Shown: piece after piece, positions 1 through 12,340 of the stretch
Position numbering within the stretch: the stretch's first letter is position 1
Layout: each line of letters begins with the position of its first letter
Origin: Clitopilus passeckerianus
Taxonomy: Eukaryota; Basidiomycota; Agaricomycetes; Agaricales; Entolomataceae
Assembly (NCBI GenBank): GCA_944990035.1
Contig: CALYLX010000142.1
Span: 1-64,000 of the forward strand
Reading direction: 5' to 3'
DNA length: 64,000 nucleotides
Notes under the pieces: generated by a model
Told to the model about the DNA's origin: nothing
Seen by the model: the letters and a program-made list of their open reading frames with translations, nothing else
Database searches by the model: none
Made by a program: the position numbers and the translations under genes

Positions 1-59
1 CGTTCAGTTACGTATTGCTAAGGTTAATTGCGTCCTGTTACGAGAACTCATCAGCACCT
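1..59 (+). other. Sequencing adapter plus barcode left on contig end
   Basis: These 59 bases are not genomic. Positions 1-19 match the end of the Oxford Nanopore ligation adapter as I remember it, 20-27 (AAGGTTAA) and 52-59 (CAGCACCT) match the native-barcode flanks, and the 24 bases between (28-51) match what I recall as native barcode 20. The telomere array starts at the very next base, so the adapter was ligated to a chromosome end and never trimmed. The match is from memory of the kit, not from a search. Confidence 0.93.
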
Positions 60-183
60 AAACCCTAAACCCTAAACCCTAAACCCTAAACCCTAAACCC
101 TAAACCCTAAACCCTAAACCCTAAACCCTAAACCCTAAACCCTAAACCCTAAACCCTAACCCTAAACCCTAAACCCTAAACCC
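60..183 (+). repeat. Telomere array, unit CCCTAAA (TTTAGGG)
   Basis: About 17 head-to-tail copies of the 7-base unit CCCTAAA, C-rich strand first, the orientation expected at the left end of a chromosome. One unit near 155-160 is the six-base form CCCTAA. The seven-base unit is the plant type; most fungi carry TTAGGG. Confidence 0.95.
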
Positions 184-3100
184 AAGCCTGACACGCAACG
201 AAAGCTCCGTTGTTATCGCGGGCACTCCATGAAACGGAGGCGTTTGCGTTGGGGTGCTGCCGCGGGGAGGTCGCGCTTCGTTAGAACGACAGCGAAGCAT
301 AGGTGGATGGGCATAGGGACGGCCATGGGCATGTGCAGAGACATCCACGAGTGTATCCTGACACATTCGGGTCGCGAAATGCAGCATGAATGTCCGCACC
401 TTCAGCGTTTTGAAAGGGCGGTAAGGCGCTGGGCCACGCCGAAGAGCTCCGTGGAAGGCGTATTTCCCAAATAACATTAGCCATCGGTTGCACCGTGTCT
501 GCCTGAGGGCGAAAGCGTTGAAATATCGTCTATGGTGACGGCCCAGCTCTGTTATGGAGTCGGTCCCGGATTTGAGGCATATGTTCTTCGCCAGAACCAC
601 CCCCGTGGTTGAAGACTGGATGACGAAGTGCCTATCAATGGACGTCAGACCGAGGCCACTCTGAGGCGGTCCGTAAAGCCTTACCCAAAGAAGACAATTC
701 TCCGCATATTCCTCCTACATTCCATAGATGGGTAGGCCGGACGTTCTAGGTTTTTTGTTTGCTAGAGATGCCCCACGGTCAAGCACCACCAGTCGTGGTC
801 GTCATGGAGCGAATATTGGAGGGCTAGGGCCTCAGGGGTATGTTGCGGTAGGAAAGTCAGGGTGGAGCTAGAGAGTTCTTGCAGCTCCTCGAGTGTGTGG
901 GGAGAGGCCAGGAGTGGGGCCAGGAGTGGGGCTAGCAGCAGGAGGATTCAAGTCGCAGGGTGCTTGGGGTGTTGACGGCAGCGACAGAAGGATGGTGGGG
1001 AAATTTGGGGAAAGAGCAGAATTGGAGATAGCCTGCTTCCAAGAACCATAACAGTTAGTTAAATTCTTGCCATTCCGATGAATGAACATACCGAGGAATG
1101 GGAAGATCGTCTGAACGCGACGTTTTCGCCCGCTTCGCATCTCGACTTCAGGGGGCTGCAACTCGCTGTGCCCGTAAATTCCAAGGAGCCATAAGGCCAG
1201 GCAGGGAGAGGTAACGAAGGAATGTCTCGTTACGAGAACAGTCAAGATGTTTGGACGACAGGAAGAATGGTAATTGAGAACATGGCAGAACGTGTGCAAG
1301 GGGAGTGCTGACTAATCGAGCTCATGGCGGAAAGATCACTAACGGTGTCAGAGTTCTCGAAATACACCCTCAATTTCAAACCTATTTTGATGCTGGGACC
1401 ACCTACCAGAGAGATGTATTACACTTATCTAGATACTGCCGCCCATTTGTCTGAATAGGGGAGAGTAGTCGTCACCTATGTCCACAGAATCCCTCCTACC
1501 TCGTTTCATCCTTGCTTGTCGATCACCTTAATTACCTAAATATCATCGTCCGCGAATAGAGTGCTCCCAAATGAATTCATTCAATGATACCATGTGGTTT
1601 TGAAGGAAACTCATTGCTTTGAACGAGGGATGGGCACGTCGAACCCACTTGACGCCTTTCAAATTGGGGAGGCATTGAGACACTCTGGCGAGTATGCAGA
1701 TCTTACCATTGACATCGGCGACTGGACATCCCGCCAAGCTGTCTGAGGTCTACGAACTTTCATGGAGCGATATATTCAAGATACTTATCGCCCACAAAAG
1801 ATGCCGCCTTGTCGAAATACCATGTGATGAAACTTGAACGTAGGTGTTCTGGTAATCCGATCAAGAGTGCACTCGCCAGGTGAGATCTGTCTCCTCAGTT
1901 GAAATGCGCCAGAATTGCGTTATAACGTGTTCTGGCCGACATTATCGCTCGAAGGTTGAGAAGCTATTCCTTCCGTTTTCCTCGCAATGACAGGTGGGTC
2001 CTATTCTGACGAACCGCCGGTTGCCGGTTGCAGCCATAGCCGTCGGCGGCTTTGCGGCTTGGAGGATAAGCGCGCAATCAACGTCCAGATTGGGGTTGGA
2101 TGACGAGTCCAGACCCTGTACATCTGTACACATCTCTGATCGTCATTCGCATATCGCCGAACGTTCATTGAAAGATAACCACCCCGCCCACAACGTGTGC
2201 TCGACCTCTGGAGGATCTGTTCATTGAACCAAGTCTTCAGCTACCAAGGTCGACAAATTTTCTGTGCCCCTGTTTCAGTGTTTTTGTACCCTGGACCCCA
2301 TTCTACTGGTTTGCTAAACAGACAAACAGGCTCGTCTTCATTCCGAACCACTGAGGGATACGACGAGCTCTGGGCGGTTCTTTGAGGGGATCGCAAAGCT
2401 CAGGAACTGGTACAATTCTGTTCTTTGAGAGGCTGTTCCGGTCCGTTCGGTGATGAACAGAACGCCGGTTTCTTCATCGTCGCATGGTGCTTAACTGCTG
2501 GCTTTTACCGGTGGAAAAAAAAGCGCCTTCCTCTAGCCCATTTATCTACAAGAACTAGACCTATTCTATCAGAAGCTATGGTTATCAGAGAAAACTGCTT
2601 AGCTTGTATCTCCTTCGACCTCGAGACCGATTTTCAAGCAGCTTCTCCCGCAATGATCGTTGTTAAATGAGCGTGACCATCCTCGTTTCCGCAATTTAGG
2701 TCTCTACGCAGGGATATATGCTCGCCTGTGCAACGGCCGTAACCATGGGCTCATGTATCAGGCTATCTTCAACTCTACAAACCACGTAATGTGACGTGCG
2801 CTTGCACGGTTTGTTAGCTAACCTTTCCTCAAGCCCCGTGTCAGCCGCTCCAGCTCTGAATGCTTCTGACTAGAAAAGATTACCGAACCAATCCTAACTC
2901 AAACCAGAAACCCATGGCTCTCCACGATAACGATTGAACTCGGCAAACGCGAGTGTACTTGATATTCAAGCCGGTGACAGCAACCGTATTTCCCACTATA
3001 TTTTCGCACGTCTAACGAAGTACTCTCCCGTTTAACACATCTTTAATGCATTATTCAAGCTATGTAGGCGAGAATGCGCCAGATAATGCGTCGGATAGAA

Positions 3101-4665
3101 CAACTTACGCCACACTACCTTCCATGATAGGTCAACGTCCTGCCGAGCCCCACAACAAAGATTCGGCCTCCCACCGGAATTCGGCCCTTGCCTTTGATTT
3201 TACCCTGCTATGGGACAATATATTATCGCTTAGTTCTTGTGGAAAGAGTGAACGTTCCGCAACTCCTGTCAAGAACGTCTCCGATATGCCTTCGCATTGA
3301 AATTTACCTTATCCTACATATGAGAGTATTGACGGAAGATGGTTCAAGATAGGTAACTTGAAAAGAAGCATGCGGAAGCCGGCAGCCGTCATATCTTCGC
3401 AGCTATTGAACCATTTGCTTCTTAGCACAGCTGACGACTTCAGTTGATAGCCAGCTCCGTTATCGGAAAGATAGAGAGTGTGAGATCGGACACAGAGATA
3501 GACCCAAACAACCTCGTAAGCTATCGAAACGTAGTGCATAGTTCCTAGAATTTGTCTTTGAAAGTGGTGTAGCGGCAGAAATAGTCACAAGGCGTCGTAG
3601 CGAGCTCCACAGAGAATACACACCTGGCACTAACGGTGAGATTTGGAGTACAAGTAACTGCTACAGTCTTGATCGTCATGTTTTGACTAGTCTCAGCATT
3701 GCGGCCGTCCTTGCATGCACCTCACCAAGGTTCATTCGGTTTGGTTCAAGCCCATGGATGAAACGACCCGCCATGGTCCACTTTAGGCGGCGGCACCACG
3801 TAGACAGCGCTTGGCCTTGGCTGGGACGTCGGGTTGGTTCAGAAACAGACGGCCTTCCGGCGGTCCGCCTCGAGGTCGGCATGGTTCGACAGCAGACCCA
3901 CACAAACGCCTAAGTTGGTATTAGTGTGCTTCTGTGGGAGAGTGGCTGTTACTACAAGCAGGCGAACGATAGGCCTTGAAATGAAGGGCCACACATGCTA
4001 CAGGCGCCATTGTGCACCCTGGGTCCCTAGCCACCATTTCGACGACAGAAAGCGCTATGTGTTCTCTCTTGATGTCGTGCCATTTAGCCAGGAGAATGCC
4101 ACAAACGCCCACGATCGACATTCATAACGGGCATGTGTTTGATCTAGGCATGACACTCGTGATCTGTGCTCCGGGGCATTGCGCCTTGTACACAGCGTCC
4201 CCTGCAAATATCCCTGATCATTTGAGACCTTTTTCGTCTTCGTGGAAGCTCTTAGAAGAAGCCTTGCTTGTCTCTATTGTGTAAAGTGTTCACGTTGGTT
4301 CAGGCAGCCATTGTTCATTTCATGAACAGCTTGAATCGGACCGGCAGTCTTTTGTCGTTCGTCTATTGCATCCGGAGATGATCACAAATACGGAAAGCTG
4401 TCATTCCTGAACCAGCATCAATCAAGTCATCATAACGCAAAGAGCGGCCGCAGGTTGCCTAATTCGTTGCAAGACTCCTCGTTGGTACGAGCAATCTGAA
4501 AGTTGCCTATCAGGAAATCCTCAATCCGGCATGTACTACGTATAAGACTGGAAGAAATTTGAAGGAGAGTTGATACGGCTCCTTTCTGACTTCTCGCAGA
4601 ATCGTACGTTCGCCTCAGATAGCTCGACGCTATCTTATCTTTAGAGTTCGACACTCCTTCCTACC
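184..4665. other. Subtelomeric region with no supported gene
   Basis: Short frames occur on both strands (longest about 143 codons), but none has a recognisable domain, a convincing intron pattern or a neighbour that extends it. I see no telomere-linked helicase and no tandem array beyond the telomere. It is best read as non-coding or decayed subtelomeric sequence. Confidence 0.6.
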
Positions 4666-5538
4666 ATGTATTCGCCTCAGACGGATTTCCCTTACCTTCC
4701 CCGGAGGTCGGCTCCTCTTCGATCACGCTCACCATCGCGCAGAGCCAAACCAGTGGTGTACGATGATTCGGACTCCTCCGACCTTAGCTCTGATGACCAA
4801 GAGTCCACTGTCCACCTTCAGCTAAGACTGAAGAAGCCACAATTGCGATCTATATTGAAACATTCCCAGACGGTTCATGATGGATCAAAATCGGGTCACC
4901 GGTGCGTGTAACTGCCTATCCCAAATTAATCGATCATCTGAAAAGTGCTTTAAAGGTATGCTATAACAGTCGTTCCCTACCGTTCAACGTGCTGCGGGGT
5001 GATCGTGCGTTTCGAGCACGTTTCCGACGTACGTCCTCTTTTCTGCTCCTACCTGCATATTCAAATGTTGTTTCTCTTCCAGACTTTAGCTAACTCGGGC
5101 AAGCACTACAACGGTCAATGCCCAACCTGCGATTCTTGGGGTAGACTCCAATCCGATCCTATCGACCCCACCGAACTAGCCCATACCTCGGCTATGCATC
5201 GCACTTCACACTCCTCAAACCCATCCCCATCACCAAAGTCGAGTCGGCGACGAGTGCAATTCGCTGAGAAGCCAATGGTTTTCGACTTCTCCTCCGAGTC
5301 AGCACCATGCTTAGCCGCTGCTGTAGCTCTTGCACCTACGTCGTGTGCACCACCACCACGAGTCTCTTTCGACGCGATATACTCCCTATTCAACACAGAC
5401 TTCGGAGAAGCATACCCCAATTCCGAATATTCAGCCTCACTGGGCTCAAACAGTGCCTCTAGTGAAATGTATGAAACGTTCATCCGGGTGATGAGCGTCG
5501 GTGGCCTTACCGTTCTCCTTTATTCGGTATTAACCTGA
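4666..5538 (+). CDS. Hypothetical serine/arginine-rich protein with introns
   Basis: I do not recognise the product. The first exon starts at ATG 4666 and encodes a polar segment rich in Ser, Arg and Asp (RSRSPSRRAKP, DDSDSSDLSSDDQES) ending near 4901-4905. The second long exon opens at about 5083 after a CAG acceptor with TLANSGKHYNG and runs to the stop at 5538. Between them the best in-frame model uses two introns around a 10-base exon (about 4945-4954); a single 177-base intron also keeps frame. The protein would be about 230-235 residues, mostly disordered, with RRRVQFAEKP and ARSILKH-like motifs resembling phosphatase-1 docking segments, which is only a suggestion. It has no signal peptide. 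Tail-to-tail with the antiporter gene downstream. Confidence 0.6.
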
Positions 5539-5936
5539 TATTTCGTTCTTGTATATTTATTTCATCATTAGTTGTTTACTTAGAAGCACCCACATCATAA
5601 TAGCATTCGATAGCTGTAGCAAAAGAGAGGTTAACCAACATATGCTGTACTTATATCGTTGTAATGTATACGTAGAATGTCCAAAATAGGCCTTCTCGAC
5701 GAAGGATGATGACATTGCTCTCACAACCTCATAACCGGGTGATAGTACAACGATATGCATTGGGACAGAGACTAATGCGGCAGACACCAGGGAATACAAT
5801 GACATGCAATAGATGCGAAAGAATTGATGCGTAGGTTCAAGAGCAGGTAATGAAGATATAACGTCAGGCTCATGCGATCGTGGAAGTATACGACTGATAA
5901 AGCAAAATAAAAATGCAGGGAGATAGTATTAGCGAA
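5539..5936. other. Intergenic, convergent 3' ends
   Basis: AT-rich spacer between two converging genes; nothing else seen. It would hold both 3' untranslated regions. Confidence 0.6.
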
Positions 5937-8900
5937 TCAAGATTTGCCGTTCGGGCTTTTCGGTAGCTCGAAGGTAACTCTTGCTTGTTCCGATAGCTCC
6001 TCTCCAGGGCTATCATCACTTGGTTGGCGAGGTGACCTGGGAGATTCATCCGCGAATCGGATCGAACGAGCCGGCGAGCAATCCCTAGACGGTGGCAAAG
6101 AATAGAGAGCCTGAATATGCTGCAGTCGGCGGTTCTGGAGAGAATGGGAGCTATCGGCAGTGTCGGGACGTGGGGATTTTCGTGGTGTTCCGGGCCGCCA
6201 TGACGGTGAGGGAGATGGTGGGGCGGGACGGGAAGCCTGAAGATGAGAGATGGAGTGTGTGTATGAACGACCTCGCCTTTCAGAATCGTCACGAGGGGGA
6301 GATGGTGATGGTTCATTCAGAGAAAGTCGAGGTGGTGCATGACTTCGCCGAACGGAGTTCCGACGGCGGGTTCGAGGAGCGGTGCCCACAGGCTGTGATT
6401 TCGAGGTCGATGGCTTAATCTTCTGTGCTTTCCCGAGGTGCTCCGATGTCGAGGGGCCTGCTCGAGAGCTGCTGGGTGCTTCAGCCTCCGGGCTGTTATC
6501 CGACACCCAGCCTTCGTCGTCGTCCTGGGAGGCCTGCCTCTTCTCCTCCGGCCGCCTCCGGTCGTGGTCGTGGTCAGATAGAACCTCCTTGACCTGCGAC
6601 TCAATTTCCTCCAACTTCTCCTCAACTTTATGGCCCGCCTGATTTTCCATCCCGGCCGTCGTCTTCTTCAACCCTTCAAGGAGTCCCAGCGATTGGCGGA
6701 TCTTGTGCACAGTGTTCGCGTGTGGATGGCCATCTTCGTTTTCAGACCGCACAACCTCGACATCAACCTACCAGGAACGTTAGGTTCTAATATCATAGAG
6801 GAAACGAGCTTTCTTACATCCTCTCCAGGACTCTGTTGTCGCTCAATGACGGTTCTATGAGGCTCGTGCCACTCAACATATTGAGCGGTGCCATCCGGGG
6901 GAGTATCGGGTCGTAGTTCTTCAGTGATCTCTCCGGTCTTCCTCGACCCAACACTTTCCCGCTCATCCATGGTTTCGCCTTTCACCTGAGACTTCTCTCG
7001 GATAGTGAGTGACGGAGGCGTAAGCGTCCCAGAGTCCTGCATCTTGTCGGACTGGACTTCCCCACGTTCCATGACGTTGTCGCGGTTGATGACGATGTCG
7101 GCTGCCCCACGATTAACAAGGCGAGCTTGGTTCGTCCAGTCGGGTAAGGAGGCGTGCCGGGACCATGTACGGGATACGGTACGAACGCGTCGGCCTAGTG
7201 AAAAGCCGGGAATGGAGAGGCCGTGAATGGTGATAGAGCAAAGAACCATGAAAGCGACGATGGGCTGAATGGTCTTGGAGAGCAGCTCAACTTGATGGGT
7301 GTGCTCGCCGTTCTTGGCGTGATGCTCGATATGCTCGTTTGCCAGAGTTGAGATGAAGACAGCACCTGGGGCAAAAGACGTTAGGGCAAAGTCAATAACC
7401 AGTAATTCACCGAGAACATACCAACACCGATGGGACCGAAGTGCCCACTGAATATGGCTTCTCGGAACGTCTTGATATCGGGGATCCACTTGTAGAGGGC
7501 GATAATGACGGGGAGCCGCCTCAACAAGAGAATAAGAATGGCGATGACAATCAGTCGCCAGACGCTCAAGGTGAGTTCCTCATCAACAAAGGAGGAAAAT
7601 GGCATCCAGGCACCAATGTAGACAAAGCAGGCGATGTTGAAAAGGAGATCAATAACCGAACTGAACACGGATTCTTCCGTTTGGCGGTTGAAAAACCCGT
7701 CCCAGGCGAAGGCAGTTCCACATGCGAAGGCAGCAAGGAGATCATCTGATCCCAGGAGGGTGGTGACGCCGATGGTGAAAAGTGCGAGGGAAATGTATTG
7801 GGCAACGTATGACTGTCGGTCAATGAGAGAATTGCGCTCGCAGAATTTCATGAGGTAGCGGAAGGCGAAGCCTAGCAGCACTCCAATGACGGTGCCAAGG
7901 ATGACTTCGTCTAGAGAAACAATGTCAGGTCAAAATTTCATGTCATAAATGATGATGGACGTACATAGCCATAGGACGACAAACCAGTCTCGAATCGCCA
8001 AGCCGGTGGACTTTTCAAGCGAGAGGTATAGCGCAATAAACAAGAATGGGAACGCTGCTCCGTCATTGCAACCGCTCTCTGCTGCAAGCAGGTGACGAAG
8101 GTGAGCGGGGACGTGCTTGTTGGCCCATTTTCCTCCAACAACTGCCGCAGCGAGAATAGGATCGGTAGGGGTGAGGCAGGCAGCGACGGCAAGTGAAGAT
8201 AGGAAGTTGAGACCCGGGATAAAGGCATAGATAAAACCAGCCGAGACGAACCAGCCCTGTGATAGTGGTCATATGTAAGCCTCAGGTTGAAAAGACGGAG
8301 ATGAAACTCAAATGACTTACCCAAGTCATGACAGGTCCGAGCAGGAAAGCAAGACTTTTCCAATGCCTCTTCATGTACGCCTTGGGCAATTCGACGCCGA
8401 TCGCGAATACTCCTATCGCGAGGACGACACGCGTAATTTCCAGTGTGACGATGTTGGTAATGTTTTCATGCCCTCCGCCCCATGCATGAGGGTCTAGTAG
8501 ATTTGCGCCGTAGGGACCTGAGAACGGTCATCAGCATCTCCGCAACAGAAACCCAGCGTAACTGAAGCGTACCGATGATAACACCGAAAATAAAAGCGAG
8601 AGGGGCTTCCCCAATGTACAACTATAGAGAAAGATATCAGCCCGATACGGCCCTGGCGAAAACTGGTGACGACGTACTCGTTCTCGAACGAATAACGAGA
8701 ACATGCCAAACTACATTGAAAATTTCAGTTCAAAGCTCAATTCCGAAATGGACTGCGACGTACGAGGACAACGAAGCCCCCGATACAGGCATAGAAGACG
8801 TGGGGTATGGTGACATCGAACTAAAAGAAAGCTAGGTTTGGTCATCGTTCACGACAGCGACGAGGAAGCGAATACTCACAGGCCTAAAGTACCAGACCAT
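5937..8900 (-). CDS. nha1: Plasma-membrane Na+/H+ antiporter (Nha1/Sod2 family)
   Basis: Exports Na+ (and often K+) in exchange for protons across the plasma membrane. The start at 8900 gives a seven-residue first exon (MVWYFRP), then after an intron FDVTIPHVFYACIGGF, the family's usual first helix. Nine exons can be followed with consistent GT-AG introns: donors follow RP, FVVL, VRER, VIIG, VMTW, VVLWL, GPIGV and SPGED. Family landmarks include TLEITRVVLAIGVFAIGVELP, ACLTPTDPILAAAVVGGKWA (the ion-binding region), LLAAESGCNDGAAFPF and SGHFGPIGVGAVF. The last exon (5937 to about 6750) is a long hydrophilic cytoplasmic tail with many Ser, Pro, Arg and acidic residues, as in fungal Nha1. No frame breaks seen. 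Confidence 0.93.
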
Positions 8901-11900
8901 GACGTCGTTTTCTCCAATACGAGGCTATTCGCTGCCGGCGGGCCAGATTGAGAGCTTGTATGGCGAATATCCCTCAGACGATCCTCGAGAACGAGTCGAA
9001 AGGAGTTGATCTAGTCGCGGTTCGAACGTAGAACCTTGAAGCTGTGAAGTGGGGTCGCCTTTGATTGCGTCCAAGATGCCGGGTTTTTGTTTTATACGGA
9101 GGTCATTGCAGTTCCTGCCGAGCAAAGTAATGTTTATTTGTAACTGCTTACATCAGGCACGTGTATTCTATATCCGGCTAACCGCCAAGCAGATTATTGT
9201 GCAGTTTCTTTCCTCCCAATCGTTCCGTTGCTAGCATAAGCTTTTGCTTGCCGTTTCAGCGCTTCATGAGATGCGTCGGTCGGCCTTCATCACCCTAATT
9301 GTTTGGCTACACTTCACGGTGAATAGTAGAGCTTTTCTCTTACATCGCCCGGACTGGCCACATACGTAAAATATGGTTTCAGAACTATTTCATTCAGGAC
9401 TTTGGTTCTAAATCTACACGCGTCGCCTCTCGAAATGACCACCAAATAAGGGTGTGGAAAGGGTTTTCTTTGGCCTTTTCACCCTGTAGTTACTATTCCG
9501 GGCCCTGGTCTAAATTTACCCCATCGGCATGATCCCTCCTGTCACCGAGATGAGAACGGCATTATTAGGTGTAAAAAGTTGCACACCTTTCTGTGAATTG
9601 TCACCATATCGAAGATTTTTCGCCTCCATTCTATTCAGTGCTAGAAGAAGTGATGCTCCACCAATCACGAATATATCGTACTCTGTCGACGTACAGGGGG
9701 GTTAAGCCTCCACCTCAGTCTATAGGCCTCATGACTCGCCACCTTTCTGACTTTGGAAGCCCAGTCCCCAACCGACTCTTCTCTCCGCCACCTCGTTTTC
9801 ACACAGACGACCTCTATGCAGGGTTTTTTCTAATGGGACCTGTTTTGCGTCATCCGCGGCCCTGCTTTCATCTCGCTTATCAGTCGAGCGGCATGCCAAA
9901 CGGAGGTACCAAACCGATGCCCGGCCTCGTCTATTTCTAGTTCACCGTCTAAATGTTGCCTCTCACCCATTAGAAAAGCTCGTGAAAGCTCTACAGAACT
10001 TCTGTTAGATTTTATCTGCGGCGTGATATCGAATCACATTCCTGTGGAGCACCTTATCATCGATGTGCCACCTCCAAGAGGTGCCAAGGGTTAAAGCAGT
10101 AGTCACCTAAGGATCACGTCAGCATCGATCACTCACCGTCGTCGAATGCAGACAGGAAAACGTTTTGCTTCCCCGCCTATTCAATACGAAGGCATCAATG
10201 AAGCAGCAATGAGTTGATTGCAAGAGACTCATGTTCCCGTTCGACTGTTAAGCTCCTTCCGCAGTAGCGATAAGGCTGAAAATACTCACTGGCATGCTCT
10301 CGCCCTCGAAGATGCACTGAAAAGATGGCCCATGAGATCCCTGATCAGGCATTGGCTACACGGGGTAATTCTATCATATCTTACTCTTGTGGGTGGCGGT
10401 TGGTATATTAGCAACGTGTTGGTGCTTAGTTCTTCAATAAGCACGCCTTCCTTGAAGTCATCTATATCAATCGTGTTTGCGGGGAAATAGACTTCTTAGA
10501 GCCAATTACACCGTAAACCTCATCATAACGCCTCGGCCAACTCATGGAAACTTTGGAAAGGAAAATCTTCGCCGTCGTGCTCTACGCGAGGCTGGGAACG
10601 GTCCCTCAAGACAGGAAATGAACTGCTCAGAATGGTAGTTCGGGAGGTAAATCCTGGTCTTTCCCTCTTCGGGATATACGAGGAATACGATTTTCTTGAT
10701 TGACAGGGAAACCGCCCTTCATTTAACGTGGTAGACTTGTATCGGCTGGTAAAGTCTCAATTGTTTCAACAACCGTTGGGGATTTAACGTCCGAAAACAT
10801 GTGGAGGAAAACTCTAATAACTCACTTGAGAGGCACATTGTGTGCCAGCCCTCAGAGTTAAGGTATCCAATACCCGTTTCAATTTTCACGATCCGCTACG
10901 ACTTCAATTGAATTGCAGATCCATGTCCTGGTCTGGTCGACAGATTAAAGCCCGGCATGCTACTCTAATAGATTCGAAAAGATGTTTCCTGGGTTAGCAC
11001 TGAAAGACATTAGGTTAGGGCTTGAACGCCTCTTCATGTCTTGCTTTATGTTCCGGAATTTGATTTCTACCTATCATCAAGGGTGGCCACACCACCGGCT
11101 GGGAATGTGCCGTTTGTCCATAGGACCATAAAATCGTCGTCTGACCTATTGCAGGAGAAAGGTTTGAGTCTCCATATCGGCTTCAACAGAGTAACAGAAG
11201 AGTACCAATTAGGTACAGGACGGGGCTTTCCAGCCACTGTAATCAGTCTACTAGGGTATATCGACTTCTCCCTGAAGTATCCTACCAACTCGGACAATTC
11301 ATTTTTGGTGATAAAGTTAGATAGTTTACGAAATAAGCTTTGGGATCATGCCCAACGACTTTAAATAAAAGAAATAGTGATTCATTCATTCTCCATTTCC
11401 GTTCTGAGTTGACTTCATATGCGATAGAACCTGGAAGGGCAAATTTAAAAGCCGGTATACTCACGAAAATTTCAACCAATCCTCACGTGCTGAATCTCTC
11501 TGGCGAGAGACTACCGCAGGACGCTCCGGTCACGCAAGCTTAAATGATGCAACTTGTCAGATATTCATGAATTCCCCCACGAAATATATCTCACGTTTAA
11601 TATATTTACAGCCAGTCGAGAGACCTCCACAAATTTCCGACAACAAGAACTCGAGATAAAATTGGGGTGACGGCTTAGGCAGCGAGTGCGATAAGACTGA
11701 AGAAATAATTCATGTCGTGCGAGTTCGAGGTTGTCAAGTTGGCCTGTGTTCGCCGAGGTTTACCTGGCTGATGTCTGAGCAGGACTTCAGAATGACTGCC
11801 TTTATACCACCCCCCAGGTTCTTGACTACGAGTAATTTCAGCGGATTATCTGAGTTCAGAGGTTTGGATACTATGGTGCATACGAGCTACTAACTTGGCG

Positions 11901-12340
11901 AGAGGGGTCCTACTACCACCACCCTCGCCGCCAAACAGTTCGACAACTTGAAGAAACAGGCATGATTTGCCTCGGCTACGATCAGCCTGACAGTGCGGAG
12001 TGTAGCCAAGGCCTGATAGAAGAACACTGTTATGTGCAGAGTGACGGAGCTTTAGTGTATGCGAATCGAATCAGGGTAACCTGGTTCTCTAGTTAACATC
12101 ATTTGAACGCGGGCAAACGGTAAAAGCACTCGGGATCATTGTTTACCGAGCGATTACAGGTATAGTGATCACCAGAGCACGGTGAAGTTAATTAAAGGTC
12201 TCATTTGATTCCGGTCAGCGGGGTATTACGACGGGTACAATGACCCAACCCAAGAATTCACGACTGATTTCCAAGGCGAATCCATTGGATGACTCCAAGT
12301 CGTAGAGTAGCCGACAAACAATACCACTAATCTACAATTC
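8901..12340. other. 3.4 kb intergenic region, no gene seen
   Basis: Holds the 5' region of the antiporter gene and the 3' flank of the APC2 gene. The longest frame (9593-9940, + strand, 115 codons) lacks a domain or intron support. I see no tandem or terminal repeats. Confidence 0.55.

Noticed and set aside
184..4665. A telomere-linked helicase or other subtelomeric gene
   Set aside because: Looked for long coding stretches or helicase motifs on both strands and found none.
6092..6642. Plus-strand ORFs over the antiporter tail
   Set aside because: Antisense shadows of the low-complexity cytoplasmic tail of Nha1.
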